NCBI GenBank assembly: GCA_910578495.1
Contig: CAJTRE010000008.1
Span: 17,615 to 81,614 of the forward strand
Length of the DNA: 64,000 nt
Source: an uncultured Dorea sp.
GTDB lineage: Bacteria; Bacillota; Clostridia; Lachnospirales; Lachnospiraceae
Direction: 5' to 3'
Of this stretch, positions 43,366-52,751 are shown one piece after another. Numbering within the stretch: the stretch's first letter is position 1; each line of letters starts with the position of its first letter. The notes below the pieces were generated by a model. It worked only from the letters and a program-made list of their open reading frames with translations, ran no database searches and had not been told where the DNA came from. The translations under genes were made by a program, and so were the position numbers.

Positions 43366-43941
43366 TTACATAGCTGTTGCTAGAATCAACTGTCTGATCT
43401 TCTGTTCCTTTTTTCCTGTGTCTGGATTCTCAACGGTGGCAATGTTATTCATTCCCTCCGCCCGAGATAGAAATGCAGTATAATCGTGGAAAATCTTTAC
43501 AGTCACTTTCTCTATCTGATTTTTCTCAAGCATATCTTTAATATAGCGCGCTGTTTCCGCTTCATCTGTTTTCGGATTCGATGTATAGCCGCACACCGTA
43601 TGTCCGGATATCACAACAGCGTCAATATGCATCACTTTATCGTTTCCTGTAAGCACCAAATCATAAGCTTTCGTAAGAAGTCTGGTCTTTTGTTCAACAT
43701 CATAATATCTTATCGCCTCAATACTCTGATACGGCGCCATCGTAATATATTCTACCAGCATTTTCGCCGCAGGCAGACATCCTACAACGGCAAACACTGT
43801 CATCAGATTGAGCCTCGAGCCTGTGCGTAAATATCCAATCAGAACCAGTGCGGCGACAACTCCAAATTCTACAACACTAAAGATTAGATAATTTTTCTTC
43901 TTTGCCTTGATATAATAAGGCTGTCCTTTTTCTATCATCAT
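43366..43941 (-). CDS. Membrane protein of unknown function, Lachnospiraceae type
   Basis: A 191-residue protein with two membrane helices close together (about 19-39 and 46-66) followed by a soluble alpha/beta domain (about 80-191). The soluble part has no motif I recognise. It lies between ygiQ and the pseudouridine synthase, 18 and 6 bases away. Confidence 0.8.
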   Translation of the reverse strand: MMIEKGQPYYIKAKKKNYLIFSVVEFGVVAALVLIGYLRTGSRLNLMTVFAVVGCLPAAKMLVEYITMAPYQSIEAIRYYDVEQKTRLLTKAYDLVLTGNDKVMHIDAVVISGHTVCGYTSNPKTDEAETARYIKDMLEKNQIEKVTVKIFHDYTAFLSRAEGMNNIATVENPDTGKKEQKIRQLILATAM

Positions 43942-43959
43942 GGTTAGCCGTGGCTCCTT

Positions 43960-45849
43960 TCAATGTTTCTTTTTGTGTACATTTCGAATCGTCTTCTTTT
44001 TCTTTTTGGTCGTTTCGTATTTGTTTCTGTTATCATCATTCCGATAAGTTTTATGCTTTGGACGGATGAGACAATTCTTATCATACCCCACAAGGTCCAT
44101 ACGCCCGGCTTTTTGAAGCGCCTCTAAAACCAGATCATAATTCTTTGGATTCCGGTACTGTATCAGCGCTCTTTGCATCGCTTTCTCATGGGGATTCTTT
44201 GGCACATAAACTGGCTTCATATCCCGAGGATCCACTCCGGTATAATACATACAGGTAGAAATGGTAGAGGGCGTCGGATAAAAGTCCTGCACCTGCTCTG
44301 GCATATAACCAAGATCCCGCAAATATTCTGCAAGTTCTACCGCTTCTTTTATCGTAGAACCGGGATGAGAAGACATGAGATAAGGTACCAGATACTGTTC
44401 TTTTCCAATCTCCTTGTTGATTCGTTTATATTTTTTAACAAATGCCTGATACACGCTGTTTTCCGGCTTTCCCATTTTGTTAAGAACTGCATCTGCAACA
44501 TGCTCAGGAGCAACCTTTAACTGTCCGCTTACATGGTGTTTACAAAGTTCATAGAAAAAAGTATCGTCCTTATCTGCCAGTACATAGTCAAACCGGATGC
44601 CGGAACGGATAAATACTTTCTTTACATTCGGAAGTTCTCTGAGTTTCTGCAGCAATTCAATATAATCCCGGTGGTCGGCTTTTAAATTTTTACATGGTTT
44701 TGGAAACAGACATTGTTTGTTTTTGCATACACCATGTTCCATCTGTTTACTGCAGGAAGGATGTCTGAAATCTGCCGTAGGACCTCCTACATCGTGGATA
44801 TAGCCTTTGAAATCGTCCTCCCAGATAAATTTCTGTGCCTCCGAAATTAGCGACTCATGGCTTCTGGTCTGGATAATTCTCCCTTGATGGAAGGTAAGTG
44901 CACAGAAATTACAGCCTCCAAAACATCCGCGGTTGCTGATCAAACTAAATTTTACTTCTGAAATTGCCGGAACGCCGCCCGCCTCCTCGTAGGACGGATG
45001 ATAGGTTCTCATATAGGGGTAACTGTATGTTCTGTCCATCTCTGCCTGAGTTAGAGGCTTTGACGGTGGGTTCTGCACTACATACAGATGTTCGCCATAA
45101 GGCTCTGCCATTCGTTTTCCAGAGAAAGGATCGGTATTACAATACTGTGTATAAAAACTTCTGGCATAATTTAATTTTTCTGACTTTAACTCTTCATAGG
45201 ACGGAAGAACAATGGCGTCATACACTGAGTCCAAACTTTTTACCTTACAAACCGTACCATCAATATATGTAATGTCCTTAATATTAAGTCCGCTGTCTAA
45301 TGCTTCGGCAATCTCTATGACCGAGCGTTCTCCCATTCCGTAAGAAATCAGATCGGCGCCGGAATCCAGCAAAATAGAGCGTTTTAATTTGTCAGACCAA
45401 TAATCATAGTGCGCCATTCTGCGAAGACTTGCTTCAATACCTCCTAAGATGATCGGCGTATCCTTATATACCCGGCGAATCAGATTGCTATACACTACCG
45501 CCGCATAATCAGGGCGTTTTCCCATGATTCCGCCCGGAGTAAATGCGTCCGTTTTCCTCTGCTTTTTGGATACGGAATAATGATTCACCATAGAGTCCAT
45601 GTTACCGGAAGATACTAAGAATCCAAGCCTCGGCTTTCCAAGGATAGTGATACTCTTCTCATCTTTCCAATCCGGCTGCGCGATTATTCCGACTTTGTAT
45701 CCATGGGCTTCCAATGTGCGCATAATGATCGCATGTCCGAAAGACGGGTGATCCACATAAGCATCCCCGGACACATAGACAAAATCAAGCTGCTCCCAGC
45801 CCCTTGCTTCCATATCTTGTTTACAGATTGGTAAAAATCTCTGTTGCAT
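43960..45849 (-). CDS. ygiQ: YgiQ family radical SAM protein
   Basis: A 629-residue UPF0313 protein. The radical SAM cluster motif is in SNRGCFGGCNFCALTFHQGR (near residue 315), and further cysteines (CSKQ, CKNKQCLFPKPC) may bind another metal. An N-terminal domain (about 15-200) resembles the cobalamin-binding-like part of the family. The C-terminus is very lysine-rich. The reaction is unknown. Confidence 0.94.
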   Translation of the reverse strand: MQQRFLPICKQDMEARGWEQLDFVYVSGDAYVDHPSFGHAIIMRTLEAHGYKVGIIAQPDWKDEKSITILGKPRLGFLVSSGNMDSMVNHYSVSKKQRKTDAFTPGGIMGKRPDYAAVVYSNLIRRVYKDTPIILGGIEASLRRMAHYDYWSDKLKRSILLDSGADLISYGMGERSVIEIAEALDSGLNIKDITYIDGTVCKVKSLDSVYDAIVLPSYEELKSEKLNYARSFYTQYCNTDPFSGKRMAEPYGEHLYVVQNPPSKPLTQAEMDRTYSYPYMRTYHPSYEEAGGVPAISEVKFSLISNRGCFGGCNFCALTFHQGRIIQTRSHESLISEAQKFIWEDDFKGYIHDVGGPTADFRHPSCSKQMEHGVCKNKQCLFPKPCKNLKADHRDYIELLQKLRELPNVKKVFIRSGIRFDYVLADKDDTFFYELCKHHVSGQLKVAPEHVADAVLNKMGKPENSVYQAFVKKYKRINKEIGKEQYLVPYLMSSHPGSTIKEAVELAEYLRDLGYMPEQVQDFYPTPSTISTCMYYTGVDPRDMKPVYVPKNPHEKAMQRALIQYRNPKNYDLVLEALQKAGRMDLVGYDKNCLIRPKHKTYRNDDNRNKYETTKKKKKTIRNVHKKKH

Positions 45850-46530
45850 CTATGTTAATACCTCGTAAGTTCCTTGTTTAATGTCGTTATAATCTTGAAT
45901 ATAATAATCTGCAAGTTCTCGTTTCCGCTCCCGCTGGGCTTTTGAAAAATCATCTTCTACAGCACATACTTTCATTCCTGCATTTTTTCCTGCCAGAATC
46001 CCCATACACACATCCTCAAATACAAGACAGCGTTCCGGTTTTACTCCCAGGTTCCGGGCAGTCAGAAGATACACATCGGGCGCAGGCTTTCCGGCGCCTG
46101 CCTCACAAGCGCAGTTCACACTGTCAAAAAACGGTGCGATTTCCAGTGCCTTTAACGTGTCATCTACAAGCGTACGTCCATTGCTTGTCGCAATTCCAAG
46201 TTTCACGCCCCAATCTTTTAACAGCGTCAGAAATTCTAAGAGGCCTTTTTTTAACTCTACCTGCTTTACATAACGCTCATGCGCCATCTGCGTCCATTCA
46301 TCCATCACTTCCTCTATGGTTAAAGGAATCGTAGGAAACGTCTCCAGAAAATATCGTGCCGTCTCTGAAAAACTCATGCCCTCCATATTTTCTCCAAAAT
46401 CCTCCGGCTCTGTCAGTTGGTATTTCTTCGTATATTCTTTATCAATATCTGACCAAATCCACATTGAATCAATCAGTGTACCGTCCATATCAAAAATAAC
46501 TGCGTCTATCTCTTTCAATAACTCTATCAT
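45850..46530 (-). CDS. HAD-IA phosphatase, beta-phosphoglucomutase-like
   Basis: A 226-residue HAD hydrolase with all four motifs: VIFDMDGTLIDS, GIATSNGRT, the lysine of GAGKPAPDVY and LVFEDVCMG. A helical cap lies between residues 18 and 85. It overlaps rsuA by 4 bases and abuts ygiQ. The substrate is unknown; a sugar-phosphate is the usual guess for the group. Confidence 0.92.
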   Translation of the reverse strand: MIELLKEIDAVIFDMDGTLIDSMWIWSDIDKEYTKKYQLTEPEDFGENMEGMSFSETARYFLETFPTIPLTIEEVMDEWTQMAHERYVKQVELKKGLLEFLTLLKDWGVKLGIATSNGRTLVDDTLKALEIAPFFDSVNCACEAGAGKPAPDVYLLTARNLGVKPERCLVFEDVCMGILAGKNAGMKVCAVEDDFSKAQRERKRELADYYIQDYNDIKQGTYEVLT

Positions 46531-47288
46531 AAATTTTTAATCTCCTCGTCCGTAAGGCACCGGTATTCTCCGGGTTTCAACGTTTCATCCAGTACAAGAG
46601 TTCCCATCCGCTCCCGCTTTAGATATAAGACCTCTTTTCCGACTGCATGGAACATTCGCTTGACTTGATGAAACTTGCCCTCCTGTATGGTAAGGCGGAT
46701 CTCCGAAATGTTTCCGCTTTTTATGATTTCAAGGGCCGCAGACATAGTGACTTCCGGATTTTCTTCACTCCCAATATTTACACCCTGCAAAAATGCCCGC
46801 ATGTCTTCCACTGTCACTTTGCCCGACACTTTGGCATAATAACATTTGTCTACGTGTTTTTTTGGCGAAAGCAGTCGATGGGCAAGTGCGCCGTCGTTTG
46901 TAATCAAAAGAAGCCCCTCTGTATCCTTATCGAGCCTGCCTACGGGAAACAAATCTTTTCGCTTTTTATCCTTGATTAGATCAACAACTGTCTCAGCGTG
47001 TTTGTCTTCTGTTGCAGAAATCACTCCGCCTGGTTTATACAGCATATAATATTCATATGACTCATATCCAACTTCTTTCCCATCCACGCAGACGGTCTGC
47101 CTCTGCATGGGTTCCCATCCGTCTGATTGGACAGACGGTCTTGTTTCAGGTTCTCCAACGTCGATTTTCACGTCCGGTTTTTTTGTAATTTCACCATCTA
47201 CAGCCACCCGTCCCTGACGGATTAGTTTCTTGACTTCCTGTCTGGTTCCGCAGCCCATGTCTGCCAAATATTTATCCAATCGAATCAT
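46527..47288 (-). CDS. rsuA: RsuA-type 16S rRNA pseudouridine synthase
   Basis: A 253-residue enzyme with an S4 domain at the start (RLDKYLADMGCGTRQEVKKL) and catalytic Asp in VGRLDKDTEGLLL. The spacer after S4 is longer than in E. coli RsuA. ATG 47288 shares its A with the TAA stop of the methyltransferase gene (TAATG), so translation is coupled. Confidence 0.93.
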   Translation of the reverse strand: MIRLDKYLADMGCGTRQEVKKLIRQGRVAVDGEITKKPDVKIDVGEPETRPSVQSDGWEPMQRQTVCVDGKEVGYESYEYYMLYKPGGVISATEDKHAETVVDLIKDKKRKDLFPVGRLDKDTEGLLLITNDGALAHRLLSPKKHVDKCYYAKVSGKVTVEDMRAFLQGVNIGSEENPEVTMSAALEIIKSGNISEIRLTIQEGKFHQVKRMFHAVGKEVLYLKRERMGTLVLDETLKPGEYRCLTDEEIKNL

Positions 47289-48694
47289 TAACACAATCTC
47301 CATCCCGGCAGATACTTATTTTTCAATGTTCCGCCGGAAAGCTTGCCCCATCCGAGCGGATAACCGTCCACGCAGACGAGGTACCAGCCTTTCTCCTTTG
47401 CCCCTGTAAGGTCGTCTACATCAAGGGTTTCTCCTTTTAAATAACGACTGACTCTCGTATCCTCAGCCGGCAAATCTATGATTTTACAATAGTCTTCCTT
47501 TTTCAAACACATAGCCAACGCCTGACTTGGTTCAAAGCGGTTCTTCTTGAGTTCCCCAAGCAGTAAGCCAGTCCGAAGAAACCGAATGCCTCTCATGTCC
47601 GGAAGATCTTTTGGCATATAATAAATTCTCTCACCATGAATATCCAGCCTGCTCTCCTCGATGTCCCAGGAAGTATCGCATAAAAACTGCTCCAGATCCT
47701 CCGGCAGCTTCTTTTTGCTTTTTCGAATGGAAGATGGTAACACATGCTCTTTTTGTGCAAGCCTCTCCTTTTCCGCCGACACATCACCCTTTCGCAAAAG
47801 CGCCAGATAATGTCCCTCCCCCTTCATCTTATGAGGGAAGATTCGTACGGTTTTCTCGTATGCAATATCTTTGTCTGCCGTCAGTTCCGGCATTCCCTTG
47901 GCAAAGCCGTCATAAGGGTTCAGATCCAGAACCTCAAATTCCGGATAAGTCTCCCGCAAGTATTCAATAATTCGTTCATTTTCCCTGCCGTCAAATGTAC
48001 AGGTGGAATAAAGCATCATTCCTCCAGGTTTCAACATCCTTGCCGCTTGTGTAACAATACTTTTCTGAATATTAGAAAAAAATTCCGGCCCATGTTCCTC
48101 CCATGCTTTGACCATCTTTTTATCCTTTCGGAACATACCCTCGCCGGAACAAGGTGCGTCAATCAATATCTTATCAAAATACCCGGCAAAATAGTCTTCC
48201 AGTTTTCCCGGTTCTTCACTTAACACCAATACATTTCCAATACCGAATACCTCGATATTTTTCAAAAGCCCCTTCGCTCTGGAATTGCTGATGTCGTTGG
48301 CAACAAGCACTCCCTCTCCTTTTAATTTTGCTCCAAGTTCTGTAGCTTTTCCGCCCGGCGCCGCACATACGTCCAACACCTTATCACCCGGCTCGATTGG
48401 AAGACGGTTTGCAGGCGTCATGGCGCTTGGCTCTTGAAGATAATAAAGCCCGGCAAAATAATAAGGATGTCTGGACGGGGAAATGTTTTCACCGTCATAA
48501 TAAAATCCATTTTCAATCCATGGAATCGGAGTAATCTCAAAAGGACATATCTTCTGAAATTCCTCTACTGTGATCTTGCCGGTATTAACGCGCAACCCGT
48601 AATATCTCGGCTCATCATAACAAGCAATATAATCAGGAAATTCATCTCCAAGAAGTTCCTGCATTTTTTCTTCAAATTGTTTCGGAAGCTCCAT
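47288..48694 (-). CDS. rsmF: RsmF/NOP2-type rRNA cytosine-C5 methyltransferase
   Basis: A 468-residue SAM enzyme of the RsmB/NOP2/Sun group. SAM motif VLDVCAAPGGKATEL, the motif IV cysteine in DAPCSGEGMFRKD and the motif VI catalytic cysteine in STCTFDGRENE are present, followed by a PUA-like C-terminal domain. ATG 48694 has AAAGGAG; the longer frame to 48796 is not supported. It heads a long collinear run with its own extended -10 promoter. Confidence 0.93.
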   Translation of the reverse strand: MELPKQFEEKMQELLGDEFPDYIACYDEPRYYGLRVNTGKITVEEFQKICPFEITPIPWIENGFYYDGENISPSRHPYYFAGLYYLQEPSAMTPANRLPIEPGDKVLDVCAAPGGKATELGAKLKGEGVLVANDISNSRAKGLLKNIEVFGIGNVLVLSEEPGKLEDYFAGYFDKILIDAPCSGEGMFRKDKKMVKAWEEHGPEFFSNIQKSIVTQAARMLKPGGMMLYSTCTFDGRENERIIEYLRETYPEFEVLDLNPYDGFAKGMPELTADKDIAYEKTVRIFPHKMKGEGHYLALLRKGDVSAEKERLAQKEHVLPSSIRKSKKKLPEDLEQFLCDTSWDIEESRLDIHGERIYYMPKDLPDMRGIRFLRTGLLLGELKKNRFEPSQALAMCLKKEDYCKIIDLPAEDTRVSRYLKGETLDVDDLTGAKEKGWYLVCVDGYPLGWGKLSGGTLKNKYLPGWRLC

Positions 48695-48733
48695 GTCTGC
48701 TCCTTTCCTCTTATCCTGAACACATACGATAAT

Positions 48734-48739
48734 ATTATA
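48734..48739 (-). promoter_or_regulatory. Extended -10 promoter of the rsmF-to-his run
   Basis: Minus strand TATAAT (48734-48739) preceded by TGT as an extended -10, about 40 bases before the rsmF start. The -35 is poor. No comparable promoter was found in the short gaps further down to hisIE. Confidence 0.55.
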
Positions 48740-48785
48740 ACATATTCCGGGACAGAACTCTAGAGCAAGAGAGAATTTTTGACGC

Positions 48786-49496
48786 TTAGTATTCATATTT
48801 CAATTTTTTGTGTTCCAGTTCTTTGAGTACATAATAGGGATTTATGCTGATCTCTTCCCCGCCCTCATAGAAATACATCCCGACATGCAGGTGTACGGCA
48901 AATTTTCCCACTGTTCCTTCTTCCCCATATCCGGAGTCTCCCATATAACCAAGCAGTTCTCCCGCCTGTACTTTCTGCCCTTCTTCAATGTTGGCATAGC
49001 TGTTCAGATGGGCGTAGTAATAATAAGTACCACTATCTGTCGTAATGCCTACACGATACCCGCCTTTCTCAAGCCAGCCAAGATTTGTGATTACTCCATC
49101 TGTCATACTGACTATCGGATAGATTCCACGCTCGTTTCTGCCTGCCATAATATCAGCGCCTTCATGTCCTCTCTTACCTCCATATTTACGCTCTGCCATC
49201 CATGTATTGATACAAGATGTGGTAAGTGACTCATCTGCCGTTGACTCCGGAACCGGATAATAACGGATTTCCTTTTGTACATTACGCAGTTTTTCTCGGC
49301 ATTTAGGAGATAATACTTCATATTTTTCATTTAGTTTCTTAGAATAGAACAGATTACGAAATTCCTGATCTCGTATATCCTTCTTTCCATAAGTATTTTC
49401 CATCCCTTTTTTCTGTACATGGTCTGTCAGGAGTACAGAAAAAAGAGTAAGCAGTAACAATAGAAGCAAGATTCGTCCTTCATTGATTTTCCGCAT
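48786..49496 (-). CDS. M23-family peptidase with membrane anchor
   Basis: A 236-residue LytM-type zinc endopeptidase fold. After a membrane anchor (about 9-24) comes a spacer and the M23 domain with RGHEGADIM (His and Asp ligands) and HLHVGMYF (HxH). A conserved third ligand is present, so it may be catalytic on wall peptides. AAAGGA precedes ATG 49496. It lies between a terminator and the rsmF promoter and is probably a single-gene unit. Confidence 0.9.
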   Translation of the reverse strand: MRKINEGRILLLLLLLTLFSVLLTDHVQKKGMENTYGKKDIRDQEFRNLFYSKKLNEKYEVLSPKCREKLRNVQKEIRYYPVPESTADESLTTSCINTWMAERKYGGKRGHEGADIMAGRNERGIYPIVSMTDGVITNLGWLEKGGYRVGITTDSGTYYYYAHLNSYANIEEGQKVQAGELLGYMGDSGYGEEGTVGKFAVHLHVGMYFYEGGEEISINPYYVLKELEHKKLKYEY

Positions 49497-49552
49497 AGAT
49501 TTCCTTTCCAAATTACGTTCTTATTGACATATCAGTATATGAAATTTTATGC

Positions 49553-49588
49553 AAAAAAAGACCGCCTCTCTTTGGAGTACGGTCTTTT
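49553..49588 (-). terminator. Terminator after pepD
   Basis: AAAAGACCG (49556-49564) pairs with CGGTCTTTT (49580-49588); on the minus strand seven T follow the stem. Confidence 0.85.
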
Positions 49589-49608
49589 ACCACTTATGTA
49601 GAAAAGTA

Positions 49609-51057
49609 TTATTTCAGATTTGCAAGAACAGCCTTTACATAATCCCAAGTGCGCTCTGCTGATTTAATATCCATACTCTCATTGAAAGAATGAACATCTT
49701 TCAGATTAGAACCGATAGAGATACAGTCAAGATCCGGACGTTTTCCTAAGAACAGACCACACTCAAGACCTGCATGGATCGTTACAACTTCAGGTGCTTT
49801 TCCATACATCTGAGTATAAGTATCAATCATGATTGTTCTGAGTTTTGACTCCGGATTATACTGCCATGCCGGATAATCACCAGTAATGACTGTAGTTCCT
49901 CCTACAACTTTACCACAGCGCTCAATGTTCTGACGAAGCTGCTGCTTCTTAGATTCTACAGAACTTCGGATCTGATAACATCCTCTTACATAGTCTTCGC
50001 AAGTCTCTACAATACCGATATTCAGAGAAGTTTCTACACTTCCTTTTAATTTACGGCTATACTCGATTACACCATTTGGAACGATGATCAAGTAAGAAAT
50101 TACTCTGTCCGTACTGTCTTTATCAAATGCGTCTACAGATACGCCTGCTTCTTCTGTCACATCTACTGTAAGTGTCGGCTCATCGCCCATGAATTCTACG
50201 TCCCAGATTTCTTTCAGGTTATTTGCAATCTCTGCTACTTTTGCAGCATCTTCTGCTTTTACAACGAGTTTTGCTGTAGTATCAAAGGAAATAACATTTG
50301 CCTTAGAGCCTCCGTTTACTTCTGTAAGAACAAAATCAACATCGCTGGAGATATTATCCAACAAACGTCCCATCATCTTATTGGCATTTCCTCTCTGCAG
50401 AGGAATATCAATACCAGAGTGTCCGCCAAGCAGGTTGTGAACATGGAGCGTAACTAATGTACCTTCTGCCTTTTCTTTTTTTACCGGAATATGATTCTCA
50501 ATGTTGATACCACCGGCACATCCTGCCGTAAAGATACCCTCATCTTCAGAATCCATATTAAGAAGCATACGCCCTTTAAAGATAGACATATCAATTGCGG
50601 TAGCTCCTCCCATTCCCGTCTCTTCATCAACTGTAAATAATACTTCAAGCGGTGGATGCGGAATATCATCGCTGTCAAGAAGCGCCATTGCTATTGCAAC
50701 TGCCACGCCATTATCTGCGCCAAGTGTTGTATCTGTAGCCATAACATTGCCGTCTACAATACGAAGCTTTAACGGATCATTCTTGAAATCATGTGTCGTT
50801 CCCGGTTTCTTCTCACAGACCATATCCATGTGTCCCTGAAGGATAATCGGCTCACTGTTCTCATAGCCTGTTGTTCCCGGTTTTTTAATAATTACGTTTC
50901 CTACTTCATCCTGGATTGTCTCTAATCCACGCTCTCTTCCGAACGCTGCGCAGTGATTGCTGATACGTTCCATGTCAAATGTTCCGTGTGGAATCTGACA
51001 CAGTTCTTCAAAAAACTGAAAAACTTTTTTTGGTTCTAAATGTTCTAATACTGCCAT
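49609..51057 (-). CDS. pepD: Aminoacyl-histidine dipeptidase (PepD, M20)
   Basis: A 482-residue cytosolic dipeptidase that releases histidine from Xaa-His. Metal and catalytic motifs: LQGHMDMVC, TLGADNGVAVA, TVDEETGMGG and HAGLECGLF. ATG 51057 follows GAGGAG. It is a second M20 dipeptidase besides PepV at 21.2 kb. It is transcribed away from ylbJ. Confidence 0.95.
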   Translation of the reverse strand: MAVLEHLEPKKVFQFFEELCQIPHGTFDMERISNHCAAFGRERGLETIQDEVGNVIIKKPGTTGYENSEPIILQGHMDMVCEKKPGTTHDFKNDPLKLRIVDGNVMATDTTLGADNGVAVAIAMALLDSDDIPHPPLEVLFTVDEETGMGGATAIDMSIFKGRMLLNMDSEDEGIFTAGCAGGINIENHIPVKKEKAEGTLVTLHVHNLLGGHSGIDIPLQRGNANKMMGRLLDNISSDVDFVLTEVNGGSKANVISFDTTAKLVVKAEDAAKVAEIANNLKEIWDVEFMGDEPTLTVDVTEEAGVSVDAFDKDSTDRVISYLIIVPNGVIEYSRKLKGSVETSLNIGIVETCEDYVRGCYQIRSSVESKKQQLRQNIERCGKVVGGTTVITGDYPAWQYNPESKLRTIMIDTYTQMYGKAPEVVTIHAGLECGLFLGKRPDLDCISIGSNLKDVHSFNESMDIKSAERTWDYVKAVLANLK

Positions 51058-51110
51058 TGTTTTTCTCTCCTCTTCAGACATATTTTCCACTTCATATTAT
51101 GGAACAAGAA

Positions 51111-51139
51111 TCATAAAAAATCAACTATATCCATACAAT
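51111..51139 (+). promoter_or_regulatory. Predicted sigma-E promoter of ylbJ
   Basis: -35-like TCATAAA (51111-51117), 14-base spacer, then CATACAAT (51132-51139), an exact match to the sigma-E -10 pattern CATACAMT. In Bacillus subtilis ylbJ is in the mother-cell sigma-E regulon, so motif and gene agree. Confidence 0.7.
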
Positions 51140-51172
51140 AAAATTAAGAATATTTTCTGGAATCACTATCTT

Positions 51173-52132
51173 ATGAAACGATATTTTCTTGTGTGTGCCA
51201 CAATTGTTTTTTTCTGCCTTATGCTCCTGTTTCCAATACCCGTTGTGGCAGGCGCAAGCAAGGGTATTCTTCTTTGGTTTCAAGTAGTTTTACCGACGCT
51301 TTTACCGTTTATCATTGTGTCCAACCTGTTGATACAGACACAAGCTGTTCATGTGATCGCAAAACTGACCGCTCCTTTGTTCTCTCGTTTTTTTCACGTA
51401 TCTTCCTATGGCTCTTTTGCTGTTCTGACAGGATTTTTGTGCGGCTATCCGATGGGAAGCAAAGTGACGGCAGACTTGTTAAGAAGTGGGCACATTTCCA
51501 TACAAGAAGGACAGTATCTACTATCTTTCTGTAATAATTCCAGCCCCATGTTTCTGATTAGCTACTTACACATACAAAATTTAAGAGACCAAACGTTATT
51601 TCTTCCTACACTTATAATACTGATTGGTTCTCCTGTTGTATGCAGTTTTCTTTTTCGACGTTTTCTGTTGAAAGATTCACGAAAAAGAACCTCTTTTCTC
51701 AGGACAATATCGGAAAGTGCAAAAAACGCTGATTGTACTGCGCATAATTCCGGTGGAACACTGTTTGATATGTGTATGATGAACGGTTTTGAAACTATTG
51801 TAAAAGTGGGCGGTTATATCATGCTCTTTTCCATCATTATGGAATTATGTACGCTGCTTCCTGTCACAAATCCGTTGTTTTCAAACGTATTGTTTCCTTC
51901 CCTGGAAATCACTACCGGAATCCGGCATATCTGTACTTGCGCGCTTCCCACTGCCACAAGGTTCATTCTATGTCTGGCGCTGACTTCCTTTGGCGGATGG
52001 TGCGCCGTCTTACAGACACAGTGTATGATCCAAGAAACAGGACTTACCATTGCTTCTTACATAATACAAAAGCTGATCACCGCAGGGGTAACCAGCTTAT
52101 TCGCATATCTTTATATTTTATTTTTTAGATAA
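51173..52132 (+). CDS. ylbJ: Sporulation integral membrane protein YlbJ
   Basis: A 319-residue membrane protein of the YlbJ/nucleoside-recognition (Gate) family with about eight helices; GFLCGYPMGSK and SFCNNSSPMFLIS are the family motifs. In Bacillus it is needed for spore cortex formation. The ribosome site is weak. It is the only plus-strand gene in a 28-kb minus-strand stretch, has a sigma-E-like promoter, and its last 8 bases overlap the convergent coiled-coil gene. Confidence 0.92.
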   Translation: MKRYFLVCATIVFFCLMLLFPIPVVAGASKGILLWFQVVLPTLLPFIIVSNLLIQTQAVHVIAKLTAPLFSRFFHVSSYGSFAVLTGFLCGYPMGSKVTADLLRSGHISIQEGQYLLSFCNNSSPMFLISYLHIQNLRDQTLFLPTLIILIGSPVVCSFLFRRFLLKDSRKRTSFLRTISESAKNADCTAHNSGGTLFDMCMMNGFETIVKVGGYIMLFSIIMELCTLLPVTNPLFSNVLFPSLEITTGIRHICTCALPTATRFILCLALTSFGGWCAVLQTQCMIQETGLTIASYIIQKLITAGVTSLFAYLYILFFR

Positions 52133-52748
52133 AATCATCTTCCATTACATATTCCGGCTCTGCCTCTTGCACATTTTCAAAAACAGGCTCTACAACTTCT
52201 GTGGACGGTTCCGGAATCTCAAGATCGGTTCTGTTGGTATGAACCATGTCAAAACACTCCTGAAGAGAATTGACCAATCCATCATACTTGGTAGTATAAC
52301 TGTCAAGCGTATGTCCGATGATATTCTCTACATTTGATAAAAGATCATCTGTATACTGCATTGCTCCAATACGGATTTCATTCGCATCCCGCGTGGCATT
52401 GTCAAGAATCTGCTGTGCCTGTTCGGTTGCCGCTGTAACAACCTCATTTGCCTGTGCATACGCCTGCTGCATAATTTCATGCTCGCTTACCAGTTCATTG
52501 GTATGCATATGCGCCTGCTCGATCATATTATCTGCTTTCGCCTGTGCATCTGCAAGGATCGCATCTTTATTTGCAATGATTTTCTGATAACGCTTGATCT
52601 CATCCGGAGTCTTCATGCGAAGTTCACGAAGCAGTTCATCCATCTGATCTTTATTTACAATAATCTTTGTTGTAGACAATGGCTGAAACTTACAACTATC
52701 AATATACTCCTCAATTTCTTCAATAATCTGCTCAATACGGCTGCTCAT
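52125..52748 (-). CDS. Coiled-coil protein, DivIVA/V-ATPase-H-like
   Basis: A 207-residue, mostly alpha-helical protein. A long coiled coil (about 40-125, rich in Ala, Gln and Glu, with repeated AQAxADxxI patterns) is followed by a second helical part and an acidic C-terminal tail (EPSTEVVEPVFENV). It resembles proteins loosely annotated as ATPase subunit H; a structural or division-scaffold role is possible, but not shown. It starts 3 bases after coaD ends. Confidence 0.75.
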   Translation of the reverse strand: MSSRIEQIIEEIEEYIDSCKFQPLSTTKIIVNKDQMDELLRELRMKTPDEIKRYQKIIANKDAILADAQAKADNMIEQAHMHTNELVSEHEIMQQAYAQANEVVTAATEQAQQILDNATRDANEIRIGAMQYTDDLLSNVENIIGHTLDSYTTKYDGLVNSLQECFDMVHTNRTDLEIPEPSTEVVEPVFENVQEAEPEYVMEDDFI

Positions 52749-52751
52749 TAT

